From Lepidodermella squamata (taxonomy: Eukaryota > Gastrotricha): a DNA stretch of 64,000 bases. The DNA is taken from NCBI GenBank assembly GCA_047495785.1, contig JBLDXI010000019.1, forward strand, positions 1,364,001-1,428,000. The letters are read 5' to 3'. The notes beneath the pieces were generated by a model, which did no database searches, was not told where the DNA came from, and worked only from the letters and a program-made list of their open reading frames with translations. The translations under genes were made by a program, and so were the position numbers. Below, piece by piece: positions 36,271 to 46,652 of the stretch; within the stretch, counting starts at the first letter, position 1; each line of letters begins with the position of its first letter.

Positions 36271-37085
36271 ATGGTGCGACAGCAGGGATGCGTAGGCGCC
36301 TCTTTGAGCGCTCTTATAAGCGCCTCTGAACTAAGCTTCTTCATGAACCAGCACCATGTATCGTTTCACTACATCAATTCGGTCCATCTTCAAAAAATCA
36401 ACGGTAATAAAATTGATCTTCCTTTTAATTACCTTCTAACACATTATTTTTATTTACCTATATTTTTGGGTTTAAGCAAGTTAAGGCAGCTGGATCGCTG
36501 CAGAGTATCATTGATAAACATGCACCTGTCGATCTGCGCAAGCGTCTTCGTTGGCGCGATACGGTCACACAGCCAATTTCTTTCATGGTCAATCGTTTTA
36601 CAATCCGTCGAGATCTGACAAGTGAGATGGCTTACCTTCAAAGCCGCAACCGAGTCGGCTCGATGGAAATGTTCAAAGCGCTGATGGACACATCACTATT
36701 TGACTGCCAGCCTTTGGCAGATATTCGCGTTGCTTTAGGTAAACTATTGATTTATTAATTGACAAACATGGAACAAAATACAAGCCTTGTTCAACAGAGA
36801 AATTAATTTAGAAATTGTTTGAATTCTCACGACCTCTATTTTTGTATATTTGTCATTTCAACTACAGTTGAAAAGCTCGGACGCAATGTCTTGACGGCAC
36901 TCTTGAATGGCCGCGGTTCTACGCAACAGCAGCAGCAGCTCTTCGAAGAGCTGATAGCTCGCGAGGCAGAAATTGCTGCCGCTATCGCCGTTGCTGCTCG
37001 ATGGCCAAACATGCTCGCCTGGATCTCGGCATTTGGCATTACTCCCAAAGACCTGCTGGCTTTGATTCTCGCTCTACTGCTCTAA
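36271..37085 (+). CDS. Unidentified 202-residue protein with hydrophobic C-terminus
   Basis: Three exons, 36271-36403, 36481-36738 and 36868-37085, join in phase. The first intron uses a weak acceptor (AGCAAG), so exon 1 is less certain. Family not recognised. The middle is basic and helical (VDLRKRLRWRDTVTQ, FTIRRDLTSEM). It is followed by a Gln-rich stretch and the Glu/Ala-rich helix LFEELIAREAEIAAAIAVAA. The last 25 residues (WPNMLAWISAFG, then LLALILALLL) are hydrophobic to the stop, like a tail anchor. Codon use and clean splice phases in exons 2-3 support a real gene. It stands between the pseudogene/tRNA-like patch and a foldback element. Confidence 0.55.
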
Positions 37086-37224
37086 AAAGACGCATATCAT
37101 GCAATATGTTAAACTGATCAAGCCCACGTGATTTTTTAATTTTGAGGTCTTGTTTTTATTTATCCAAGATAGGCAGAGGCTGTGTGTAATAAAGCCTTCG
37201 GATTACTCATGCATTTTAGATATA

Positions 37225-37445
37225 CAGGGACCGGCAGAAGTTATTCTACAGACGCATTACTTATTATCATTATTGTCATCATTAGGAGTCATTTGACCGT
37301 CAATTTCTTCAACTTCTTCAACCCCATACGCGAAATTTCGGCACGAAAATGAAGAAGTTGAAGAAATTGACGGTCGCATGACTCCCAATGATGACAATAA
37401 TGATAATAAGTAATGCGTCTGTAGAATAACTTCTGCCGGTCCCTG
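37225..37445. mobile_element. Foldback MITE-like element, 221 bp
   Basis: Two arms of about 95 bases are inverted copies with only a few mismatches, separated by about 30 bases. The termini read CAGGGACCGGCAG and its complement. The element has no ORF and would form one long hairpin. The CAGGG end resembles hAT-type ends, but I could not find a matching target-site duplication. Near identity of the arms points to recent origin or upkeep by gene conversion. Confidence 0.75.
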
Positions 37446-37609
37446 CTGTATTCGTCAGCTATTTTTCGTGTGTTTCAATGTCTGATTAACTCATCGCATA
37501 TTGGACACGGTTTATGGTTTACTACCTAAGTTGATTAACCGTCCCCAATTAAAAAAAAATTGAAAAACGAAAACATCGCCGCGGCCTTGAATATTAGCAT
37601 TACCGTAAA

Positions 37610-37765
37610 TTGGGGCGAAATGGCCACGGGAAAAAAGGATCCCCTGTTTTTTTGCATTTTACACATTTCAGAGTAGGGTCCTGATGCGATTCCGATTTTA
37701 TAGGAAGCTCAATTTACCCCAGGTATGGGGCGAATTGGTCAGGTGATTTGGGGTAAATTGGCCAC
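37610..37765. repeat. Three degenerate copies of an 18-base motif
   Basis: TTGGGGCGAAATGGCCAC at 37610, ATGGGGCGAATTGGTCAG at 37725 and TTGGGGTAAATTGGCCAC at 37748, plus an inverted fragment CAATTTACCCC at about 37710. Probably the remains of a dispersed repeat. Confidence 0.45.
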
Positions 37766-37799
37766 ACTTGTCTGAATAATGGGTTTTTCTAAGTTTAGT

Positions 37800-38330
37800 G
37801 ATTGTGAGGGTTGAATGGTCGAGTGGTTGTAATGCGTCATCATGGAACTTGTGTGATCTGATGAGCGACGGTTCGATTCCTCATAAAGTAGCGTTTTTCT
37901 TCGTATTTTATTTTCTTAATTTTTTTGTTAATTTTCCTTTTTCATTATTTGAAACTATCACCACGTATCCCCGGCATTCTTTTGTTCAGGAGACGTAAAG
38001 TTTACTTTATTTTCACAATTTTCAGTAAAAAATGTCGCCGAGTCGAGAATAGAGGTAGTCAATCACGGCGGATCGAATGGCGCCGGCATTTGGACCAATT
38101 TTGCATCGTTATCGCCCATTTGGGACATGCGTTGCAGATAAGACTTTTTCGTGCGTTTTTTGTATTTTGGTTATGGATTTTTGTTAGGCCGCGGTTCGAT
38201 TCCTCATGCACACATGCAAGTTATTTTATTTTTTGAGCGTGAACAATGTTGGTTATTTTTTTCCCTTGGCATCGAAATCGCACTGCTGTGGTTCGATTCC
38301 ACGTGCGTGCATATACTTTTTGGCGATTTT
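37800..38330 (+). repeat. tRNA-derived SINE cluster with three B boxes
   Basis: A perfect polymerase III A box (TGGTCGAGTGG, 37816-37826) is followed at tRNA spacing by a perfect B box (GGTTCGATTCC, 37870-37880). Two further identical B boxes occur at 38193-38203 and 38290-38300, each followed by a CATGCAC/GTGCATA purine-pyrimidine stretch. No acceptor stem closes, so these are tRNA-derived repeats rather than working tRNA genes; the second and third copies look truncated on the 5' side. Confidence 0.55.
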
Positions 38331-39001
38331 TGCATGACCATTTTTCTCGCGATTAAGTGATTTTTTGCTGGAGATAGGATTATTGATGCAATTTTCTTCA
38401 TCATGCCACGGCACCTTTTATCTGGGCAAAGAATGACCTCAAAGAATGACTTTTGATCCCTGGCGAATTTTTAGGTGCAGTTTTCAGATTATTGACCAGC
38501 AGGAAAAACTGAGCATGAGAAACTGTAAAAATCTCATTTTCGATTTTGGATGGAGATAGGACTATTGGCCGCACGCACGACGAAATATGGCGTGCTTAAT
38601 TTGGAATACTGAAAAGTTTAATTGTAAACAAAGGCTATCGTTGTCACAAAGAAACACACAGTAAAATCGTGTAGGTGTGCCTCCAAACGTTATCGCAAAG
38701 CACCGAAACAAAGAGACCTCTACATCCTCTTGATATTGGCACGCCTTCATCGCATAAATGCTGCTTGTCTTACGCTTTAAACACCGGAAAAGGCTACTCG
38801 AAGGCCTGTCCCATTAAAAATAACCGAAAATGACTCTTTTACTATACAAAGTGCATCGCTTTTATTACATAATAAAGTAGTCACAACAAAATCACTCTTT
38901 AGCAGTGTAGTAAAAATCATCGAAAAAAAACAAAAGTGAGCAGTAAAAATTGGCAAGATCACGTCGATGGTTGAGCAATCAATATACGTAGTATAAAAAA
39001 A

Positions 39002-42000
39002 TTAGTTCATAATACTAGGATTCAGCGCATCCCTGGGCGTTGAGCCGATACTTTTGCTGCCCCGGGAATTATTCCGACTTTTCTGTTGTTTACTCCTCGG
39101 GCTGCGTTTGTTGTAGCTGATGAATGAAGCGGCCGATGGCGCCTTTGACGTCATCATACTCGCAAGTTCGTCAATCGCAACCTGACTGCCGCCATATTCA
39201 GCCATCGACTGCTGACAGTCGGCCATTGATTGCGCGTATTTCCTCGCGTGGTCGAACAGATGCAGGAAAGTACGCGTCAGTCGGACGCAAGCTTGACTAG
39301 CGTGGAAGGCGTGGGCGTTAGCTTTCGTAGCAACCTCGTTGCCTTTAATATTAGGCATGGTCGAGCCGAGACCGTGAAGTTGACCGTAAAATTGGCGAAA
39401 TTCGACCTGGTCCGTGTACAAACGGCTCAGTTTTCCAGCCCATCTCACCGCTAACGATTCCACCTGAAAATAAAAATTGAACAGATTTTAACGCAAGGTT
39501 AGCTTTAAAATCGCTTTGAATCGACTGTTAATTTCTAAGCAGTCATTCGAAAATCAAGGTTCGATACGTACCTGTTTAACATAGTCGCAAGTCCAGCGAC
39601 GATCAGCGGCAGCGCGAGCCACCATTTGCTCGGCTTCGGTCGCAACCGCTTGCATCCGATCATTAGCTTCGATTAGCTCCGTCAAACGCGATTCCAACGT
39701 CGCCAATTCCGCGTTTTTCGACGCCAGTGCCGCAATATTCGCCGAGTGCTGAGCCGCAAACGCGTGCATTTCATCAACCAAACGCTGTAGTTGCCTCGAC
39801 TGGTCGTTAACCGCACCTTGCAGCTGCTTCTCGCGGTCAAGAGCAGATGACAGCTCGGCACAGGCAGTCTCCAGCTCAGCCCTGGGGACACTCAATTCAA
39901 GCTGTTTCCGCATCGTCTCAACATCGGGCTTGTAAATCGCCAATTGCCGCTGGGCATCGGCGAGGTCAGACTGAAGGCGAGTTCGCTGTTGCTGCCACCC
40001 TGCAACAAGTTGATCAGTCAACTTCTGCCAATACGCGCAAATCGAGTCGAAAATCATCTGGAACGAATAGACAGGCAGGTTTTGCTGCGAGAACCCGAAA
40101 TTCTCGCTATTCTGCTGCCGATTCGCCGAACGGTGTTTCGCGAAGGCTTGTCTCAAGCCTCCCGCTAGTAGCTGCAGCAACGAGTCCCGTTTTGACCCAG
40201 CATGGGGCCGGTTAGGCGACGGGCAAAGTTGAGGGTCGAAACACTCGACTGCCGATGTCAAAACGCAGCGTAAGGAAGACCTCAATACTGATTGCAGGCG
40301 ATCATCACCCGGGGACATAGACTCAGGTAGGGCTAGCAACGACCCCAAGGCGAGAAATCTCTTCGAAAAATCCTCGCCTGATAACCAATAGACGAAAGCT
40401 AACGAGTCGCAGGTAGTTGGCTCGTCTTGGATGTTGACCATATCCAACCCTACTGTGCATCCGATTTGACGGCAGGACCCGGCCGGTAGTACGACCAACG
40501 TCCGTCGCTGTTGAATTTCGCTGCGATTCATGAATTTGGACATTCGATTAGCGGCTAAAATTGCTATACCAGCTTTTCTGAACGCGAATATTCCGGTTGG
40601 TTTCGTAGCCGAGAACATGGTCTTCTCCAACGAGAATCCAGTACTTGACGCTAGAGAATTAAGGAGGCTTTGCAGTTGAATGCGAAACACCTCTGACGCA
40701 GCAACCTGGGTCCTCAACACTGAACATCCCATTATTAAGGCGGATAGACGACGTAAGGTATTTGTCAAAGCGGATAACAGCACCCCTCCAGCAGCTGACA
40801 GCAACCGATTTTCATTCCTGACTTGATCTAACGATGACAGCGTCTGCGATAGCCGAGTTTCCATGTCTAGCTTTGACGAGTCGATTCGAATTAGTTGACT
40901 CCGCAATTCATCACGGTCGCGTAATATGTCCGACAATTTTGTTTCGAGGTTGTTCGATTCGTTTCGAACGCGATGTTCAAGAGCTTCGATTTTCGCCGCC
41001 GCATTCGATCGTTCGAGGTCGAGCTGCGTCCTAGTTTCGGACAAACGCGACTCGTAATCTGCGCGCGCCTGTTTCAACTCATTTTCACGCAGTTTCAATT
41101 GATTTTTCGTAGTCGCGACTTCAGTTTCCAACTCGCGGAATTTTTCCAGACAACGATTTGTCCCGGCATGCAGAGCCGCCATTTCTTTCTGGACCAATGG
41201 CACCAATTGAGCCAATTTCATATTAGGCTGTAATTGCTGAGCGGCTGCTTGCCCAGATCGTTGCCCGACCAAACTTAGTAACATCCGGAATAATATTTTC
41301 TGAAATTTCTGCTCGGCGTTATTAACTTCATTTTCCGCAGATTTCAGCAGCTGAATCGTTTTTTCATGGTCGCTTTGTTCCCGATGAAGTTGCTCTGTCA
41401 ATCGAGCCGCTCGCATTGTAGCAGCTTCTTGCTTTCGATCCGCCTCTACAACAGTCCCCCTTAACCGTTCAATTTCTGACATTGCCTGCTCCAAGCTATG
41501 CCGACATTCGTTTATCATCGAATCTTTGTCTTTGCATCCTTTCAGCAGCTCTTTCTTTTGATCGTTTAGGTTTGCAATTTCGGTTTTAGCCAAGCGCACA
41601 TCGTTCAACACTTTTTCGTGCATTTCCAATTTTTCACGAATAAACGGAATAACCATTTTAAGTGAGTTGAAGTCGTTGTTCGAAACCGATGGCAAATGTT
41701 GCTGGCAGAAGGGCAACGCCCTGAATTCGATCAATTGTTTAGCTAGATTTTCGTGCTCAAGAAAAGCCGCTTCCCGTTGCTCCTGCGCTCGTTCCAGGTC
41801 GAATTTCATTGTCCGGCAATACTCGCGTTGAGTTTCAATCTCCCGCGTCAAATCGCGAATTTGCGCGTCTTTTTCACTCAATTGATGCTTGTAATCACGC
41901 AATTTATCCGCACTTTTCGCCGCCTTCAAGGCAGATTCTTCTAAAATTGCCTGCATTTTACCGTTTTCTTCGAGAAGGTGACTAAGGGCTCGGTCCCGCT

Positions 42001-42799
42001 CACCGCTGCACATCGCAACTTCGGCCCCGGCCCGTTTAGCCGCAATCACCGCCTCGTCCAATTCGTTGATAACTTGCTGCCGCCGATCGCACTCCAAACG
42101 GCAGTCCTGGTTATCTTCCTCTAGTTGCCGAATTCTCGCCTCCAGTTGCTGCTCTCGAGTTTGAAATTCTTCGATTTTCTTCTCCAAATCAGCTGCCAAC
42201 TTTTCAGCACGTTCCTTTTCCTTCCGTTCTGCCTCGTATTGCGACTCAATTCGGTTCTTCTCGTCGCGACTAACCTTCAACTGGTCGCTGACATTTGTCA
42301 ACAATTGCTGTTTTTCGTCTAAAGATGACATTAACTTTCGACATTTCTCGCCCAATTCAGCCAGATCTGTCGACGTTGAGTTGCGAACTTCGCTCAACTC
42401 AGTGTCTTTCTTGCGCAATTTCCCGCGAAACTCCTCCAATTCTTTGTGGAAATATTTCTCTCGAGCTGCCGATGTCATTTTGATTGTATCGACTTCAAGT
42501 TTCAGCTCTTCGATTTCATGACTCATCCTAGCTGTTTTCTCGCGTTCCGCCTCCAGGTCGTGTAGGTTCCGTTTCGATTCTTTTGTTACCTCCTGAAGTC
42601 GCTCGCTTGTTTTCGTTAGCTTTTCACTCCATTCTCGCTGACTGTCCAGCAGACGGCGTTCGATTGTCATGATAATATCATGTTCTTGCTTGACCGGCAG
42701 TCCGCTTTGGCCTATTTCCAGAGTTGAATTCGGCATTAAGGCTGCGAAACTGGCTGCCGAAGCCGTGCGGCATTCGGCAGACGAAGCTGGTCGCAGCAT
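39002..42799 (-). CDS. CCDC171: CCDC171, large coiled-coil protein
   Basis: Poorly characterised coiled-coil protein conserved in animals. Two exons, 39572-42799 and 39002-39463, give 1229 residues (human 1326). Residues about 45-640 are nearly continuous heptad coiled coil. A hydrophobic conserved block then identifies the family: LLSAAGGVLLSAL, LRRLSALIMGCSVLRTQV and especially FAFRKAGIAILAANRMSKF, matching FRKGVIAVLAANRLK. A second coiled coil with ETACAELSSALDREKQ, QSRQLQRLVDEMHAF follows. The C-terminal exon (HGLGSTMPNIK, then a basic tail) is more variable. The very long first coding exon contrasts with the short exons of neighbours. Confidence 0.88.
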
Positions 42800-43045
42800 A
42801 AGCTATCAACTTAAAAGTCTATTTTTAAAAGAATTAATGGAAAAATTGATTTCTTTCATCTTAAGAATCGAAAATACCGGATTGGTAATAAGTAGAATCA
42901 CAACAAAATCGCACGTGAAACTATCATTTTTACGGCTCTAAACAAGGCATGTCTCTTTTTTACAAGGAAAGAGCTATCTTAAAAGCAATGTAATAGTAAT
43001 TGCAGCTTCGATGATTTGTAATCTCGTGGCTTGGCCATATTATTT

Positions 43046-43667
43046 TCAATCCTCCTTCGTAGCATCATCGTCAGACCGGCTCGGTTTACTGTCAATTGTA
43101 AGCCACAGCCCTAAAAGTATAGCCAACGGGACGGCAACTTTATCCGGTTCGCCGATAGCCACATGAGCATGAGCAGCGCCCAACATTATGATCATGAGGA
43201 AATAAGCAGCCCGAGCTCGGCGAGTCACGCCGCCAAAAATGAGCATCAAACCCCAGATGACTTCAATAAACCCAACAGCAGTCATGTAAGCAATGGGGTC
43301 GGGCTGTTTCATGCCAAGATGAACGAGAGGAAATATTTCGGCATATCTTTTAAACTCAGTTTTCTGCGAATGAAAATTCCACCTTAATTTGTTTGCTGAT
43401 AAACAGAATATTTTCTATACCATGTGAGAACTGGCAGGATTATTGTGAGGTAGACATTTAATGCCGCCTGCGATTACAAATAACACAGCTATGCTGATTC
43501 GGCCGACCGTCTTGGCAGTAGACTGTCACATTGAAAAAAATATTCAGAATTTTCGTAACAAAATAAATCAATTGGATGAAAGCTATCGTTTATTTGTTCA
43601 CGCGGGTGTCATCGTTTCATCATATCAGCGCAAAATAATAATTAAGAGTCTGAGGTTCAACCAGCAT
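43046..43667 (-). CDS. TMEM35B-like four-helix membrane protein, downstream paralogue
   Basis: TMEM35 family members are small DoxX-like four-helix membrane proteins; TMEM35A (NACHO) is an ER chaperone of acetylcholine receptors, TMEM35B is uncharacterised. Exons 43662-43667 (ATG CTG only), 43421-43510 and 43046-43363 are in phase and give 137 residues. ISIAVLFVIAGGIKCLP is helix 1, FKRYAEIFPLVHLG and KQPDPIAYMTAVGFIEVIWG match TMEM35B (QFAEVFPL, YQPDPLNYQIAVGFLE). Two more helices follow. The six-base first coding exon is inferred: no in-frame ATG exists without it, and ML lines up with the paralogue. It begins 19 bases after the stop of that paralogue. Confidence 0.75.
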
Positions 43668-43686
43668 AATTAGGAGTCATTCTTTT

Positions 43687-44277
43687 CTAGTCTTCATGGG
43701 TATGCCTAGCCGATGAGGAGAAGAGATCACCCGGGACCGGTTGCAGGGTGACGCACAGCCCGATAAACGCAAGAGCAGGTATGGGCGCCATTTTGTAGTC
43801 ACCCAGCGATACGTAGGTGTAAACCATGCACGCGCAGAGAATCATAAGCAAAATCGCCGCTTTGCGCCGCATAGACCAAGAACCTATCAATTTTTTCAAA
43901 CATGTTTACGAATAAATCTACTGCTAGATAGCGCCTACCGATTAGCAGCAAAACTGACCAGAGAATTTCGACAAATCCGAAAGTTTGCATGTACTGGTCA
44001 GCTTCAGGGGCTTTCACGCCAAAATGAATAAGGGGGAATACGCGAGTGAAGCGTTTGAAATCGTTTCTCTAAAAATGCGGCAATAATCAAAGCTAATCAT
44101 TGCAACAGCACAGAGCCAACGTACAATGCTAGTGGTAACGGGATTTTTGTAAGGTATGACCTTCAGCACCCCAAACGCCAGAAACGTCAGCGCGATAATC
44201 ATCCGCAGAGCACTTCCCGAAAGCTTTCATTCCAATTTTTGATAATTAAAAAATCGTCAAAGTTTAGAACTTACCAT
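43687..44277 (-). CDS. TMEM35B-like four-helix membrane protein, upstream paralogue
   Basis: Exons 44275-44277 (the ATG alone), 44125-44223, 43939-44068 and 43687-43883 give 142 residues in phase. Helix 1 is MIIALTFLAFGVLKVIP; then FKRFTRVFPLIHFGVKAPEA, MQTFGFVEILWSVLLLIG, and two C-terminal helices ending in a short polar tail. It is about as similar to its neighbour as to vertebrate TMEM35B, so the duplication is not recent, and it keeps an extra intron after helix 2. If the single-codon first exon is wrong, translation could start at the internal Met of helix 1. Its promoter would lie in 44278-44937. Confidence 0.78.
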
Positions 44278-44937
44278 AGCTGGATCTATTTGTTGGTTAA
44301 ATTGTTATTAAACGAAATCTATGAAAATAAAAACATATTGATTGAAAATATTTTTTGATTCCCCACATGCTAGCAAAGAATAAACACCAAACCGCGCTTA
44401 TAGGACGATAAATCTATGCAACACAGGAGTAACATGTCATCGCACCAAATTTATTGTAATATGAAGAAAGAACTTTGGCGAAGAGTGCGACGCCACCAAT
44501 GGAAGCGTCGCGTTTCAGCGAAAGAGGAGCGAACAACAATAGAGAGAGAGCGCACATCATCCTAAAACTGTTTAACCAGCCGCCTTAATTCATCGCAAGG
44601 CGAACAACCGGACAAGTTTAATGAATGGCTTTGAACACTTTATTTGAATAAATCTTCTCGCTCGTGTGTTTGAAATGATAACAGTTTGAACATTATTAGA
44701 TATCTTTATTTATCCATATTATAGGTATAGTAACATCGCGTATATACACATTGCGTTTTTATAAAGAGCGCTCGTCCTTTGTCATTCCGATTTTCAGGCG
44801 CGTGTCGGTCAACTTATTGTCCTCAATTCACCTGCAGCTTCTTCTATGATATATCATTATTGCCAATATTTTTATTACCATTTAACAGCATGTTGTACCC
44901 TCCTACCCACCGGCTCCTCTTTCCAGACGCCATTCAA
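44278..44937. other. Intergenic, no gene seen
   Basis: Between the TMEM35B pair start and the eIF2 gamma stop, both minus. A purine-rich, GA-repeat patch lies at about 44510-44560. No ORF supported. Confidence 0.4.
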
Positions 44938-46482
44938 CTAGTACTGCATTTCTTGCGGCTTTATCGCGACGCCTCGCCGGATTTCACCCCATCCAATCAG
45001 ACTGTACACAAGATGCAATATAAGTTAGTCAAGCAATCAAAAACAAAATGCTGCTTTAGCCTTAATTACATCCAAAAATTGAAAAAATATTCAAATGATT
45101 TTCTGTGTCAATGACTTACCGCCAATGCTTTTCAATACGTCGACTGAGGGCGATCTTTTCGCCGACTTCTGTGCAAACTGGAGTGTTTAGCGCGATTTTG
45201 GCCAGGTCGTTTTTGACGGCTATAACACGGCCACCGGAAGATAACGATCCAATGTTGACCATTACAGCCTCGTTTTTCGCCAGCTTCTGCACTTTGGCGC
45301 CCTTTTTGTCACCCTCAGTACGGACACCGAGCAGACGACGCAGCAAATAGCAAGAAATTTCCAACTCGGTGTAAATTTCGGGCAGAGAACCGACTGCGCC
45401 GAGCACGTGACCGACCAACCGATCGGCACGGCATAGGGTCGGGTCGATTTTGGTGCCGACACCGATGAGACCACCGGGTACGGCGAAATTCAAATCGTTT
45501 TGCTCGGCGAAAAGCGAGACGACTGTTGACCGAATGGGTTGGCAAATCAAGCGACCCTCGGCGTCTTTTTTCACGATACCAGGGCGAACTTCAATTTGTT
45601 GACCCACCCTTAGAACGCCTCGCAGAATACTGCCACCGGCAACACCACCCTTCAGATCGTCAACCTCGCAACCAGGCTTGTTGACGTCGAAAGATCGGAT
45701 GACTAAAAATTGAAAATTCTTCCTTAACAACAAATAAAGCGATTATAATTGAACTTACTGATAAGGCGGGGCTCTGACGAGAAATCGCGCAGTGGTACAG
45801 GAATTTTATTGCAGACGTATTCACATACAACATCGATATTGTATTTGAGCTGAGCGGAAATCGGAATAATCGGGGCATTCTCGGCAACCGTGCCTTTTAC
45901 GAAATCAACAATTTGCGAGTACTGTTCCTTCGCCTGAACTTCCTTAATAAGATCGATTTTGTTCTGCAGGATAAGCAAGTGTTTCAATTTCATGATTTCA
46001 ATAGCGGCCAAGTGCTCGCTAGTCTGCGGTTGGGGGCAGCTTTCATTGCCAGCTACTAGCAGGAATGCGGCGTCCATTACAGCAGCACCGTTCAACATGG
46101 TAGCCATGAGAATGTCGTGACCAGGGCAATCGACAAAGGAAACGTGGCGAACAAGCTGGAAATTCCCGGAGCAGTTCGGTCGATCACATGGGAATTCATC
46201 AGGTTTGGAAGAACCGCATGCCCGGTAACAACCAGGACGTGGGCAGTCGGAGCTTGAGCATTTGTAAATTTTGGCATTGGCGTAACCTAGCTTAATTGTA
46301 ATATTTCGCTCAAGTTCGTTCTTGAAACGAACAGTCTGAACGCCGGAAATAGCCTTTACCACAGTCGATTTTCCGTGAGCGACATGACCGATTGTACCAA
46401 TATTAATTGTAGCCTGCTTGCTGATGACCTCTGGCGAGAGAGGCGTCAGCTTAGAAGTGTCCAGAACTTCTGCCATAACCAT
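44938..46482 (-). CDS. EIF2S3: Translation initiation factor eIF2 gamma
   Basis: GTPase subunit of eIF2, which brings Met-tRNAi to the 40S ribosome. Three exons, 45759-46482, 45120-45702 and 44938-45001, give 456 residues. G1 is [11 protein letters not shown], switch 1 [16 protein letters not shown]3 DCPGHD, G4 NKIDL, with the zinc knuckle C-P-R-P-G-C ... C ... C between. Domain 2 starts [20 protein letters not shown]; domain 3 ends [20 protein letters not shown]. Start: the first ATG of MVMAEV; an ATG two codons later would do as well. The N-terminus is shorter than in vertebrates. Confidence 0.97.
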
Positions 46483-46652
46483 TCAATCTACTTATTATAG
46501 TATTTGCCTAATAAAAATAACAACGTTATTTCTTTATTACAAAAATGTACTGCGATAGATCTCATTAATCGTTTCAAAATTATCATTTCCTGATAATCAT
46601 CAATAATTGCAGAATAAGAAAATTGACTGCCATAAATAAGATGGGATAAAAA

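Larger units (their letters stand above)
37086..39001. other. Repeat-rich spacer between convergent genes
   Basis: Between the unidentified plus-strand gene and the CCDC171 stop. It holds the foldback element, the 18-base repeats and the tRNA-like cluster listed separately. The rest is AT-rich with no supported ORF. Confidence 0.5.

Noticed and set aside
37225-37445. 8-base target duplication around the foldback element
   Set aside because: Flanks TAGATATA and CTGTATTC do not match, so no duplication is claimed.
39847-42483. Several plus-strand ORFs opposite CCDC171
   Set aside because: Shadows of a long coiled-coil coding exon; Phe/Leu/Ser-rich composition expected from reversing Glu/Lys/Gln codons.
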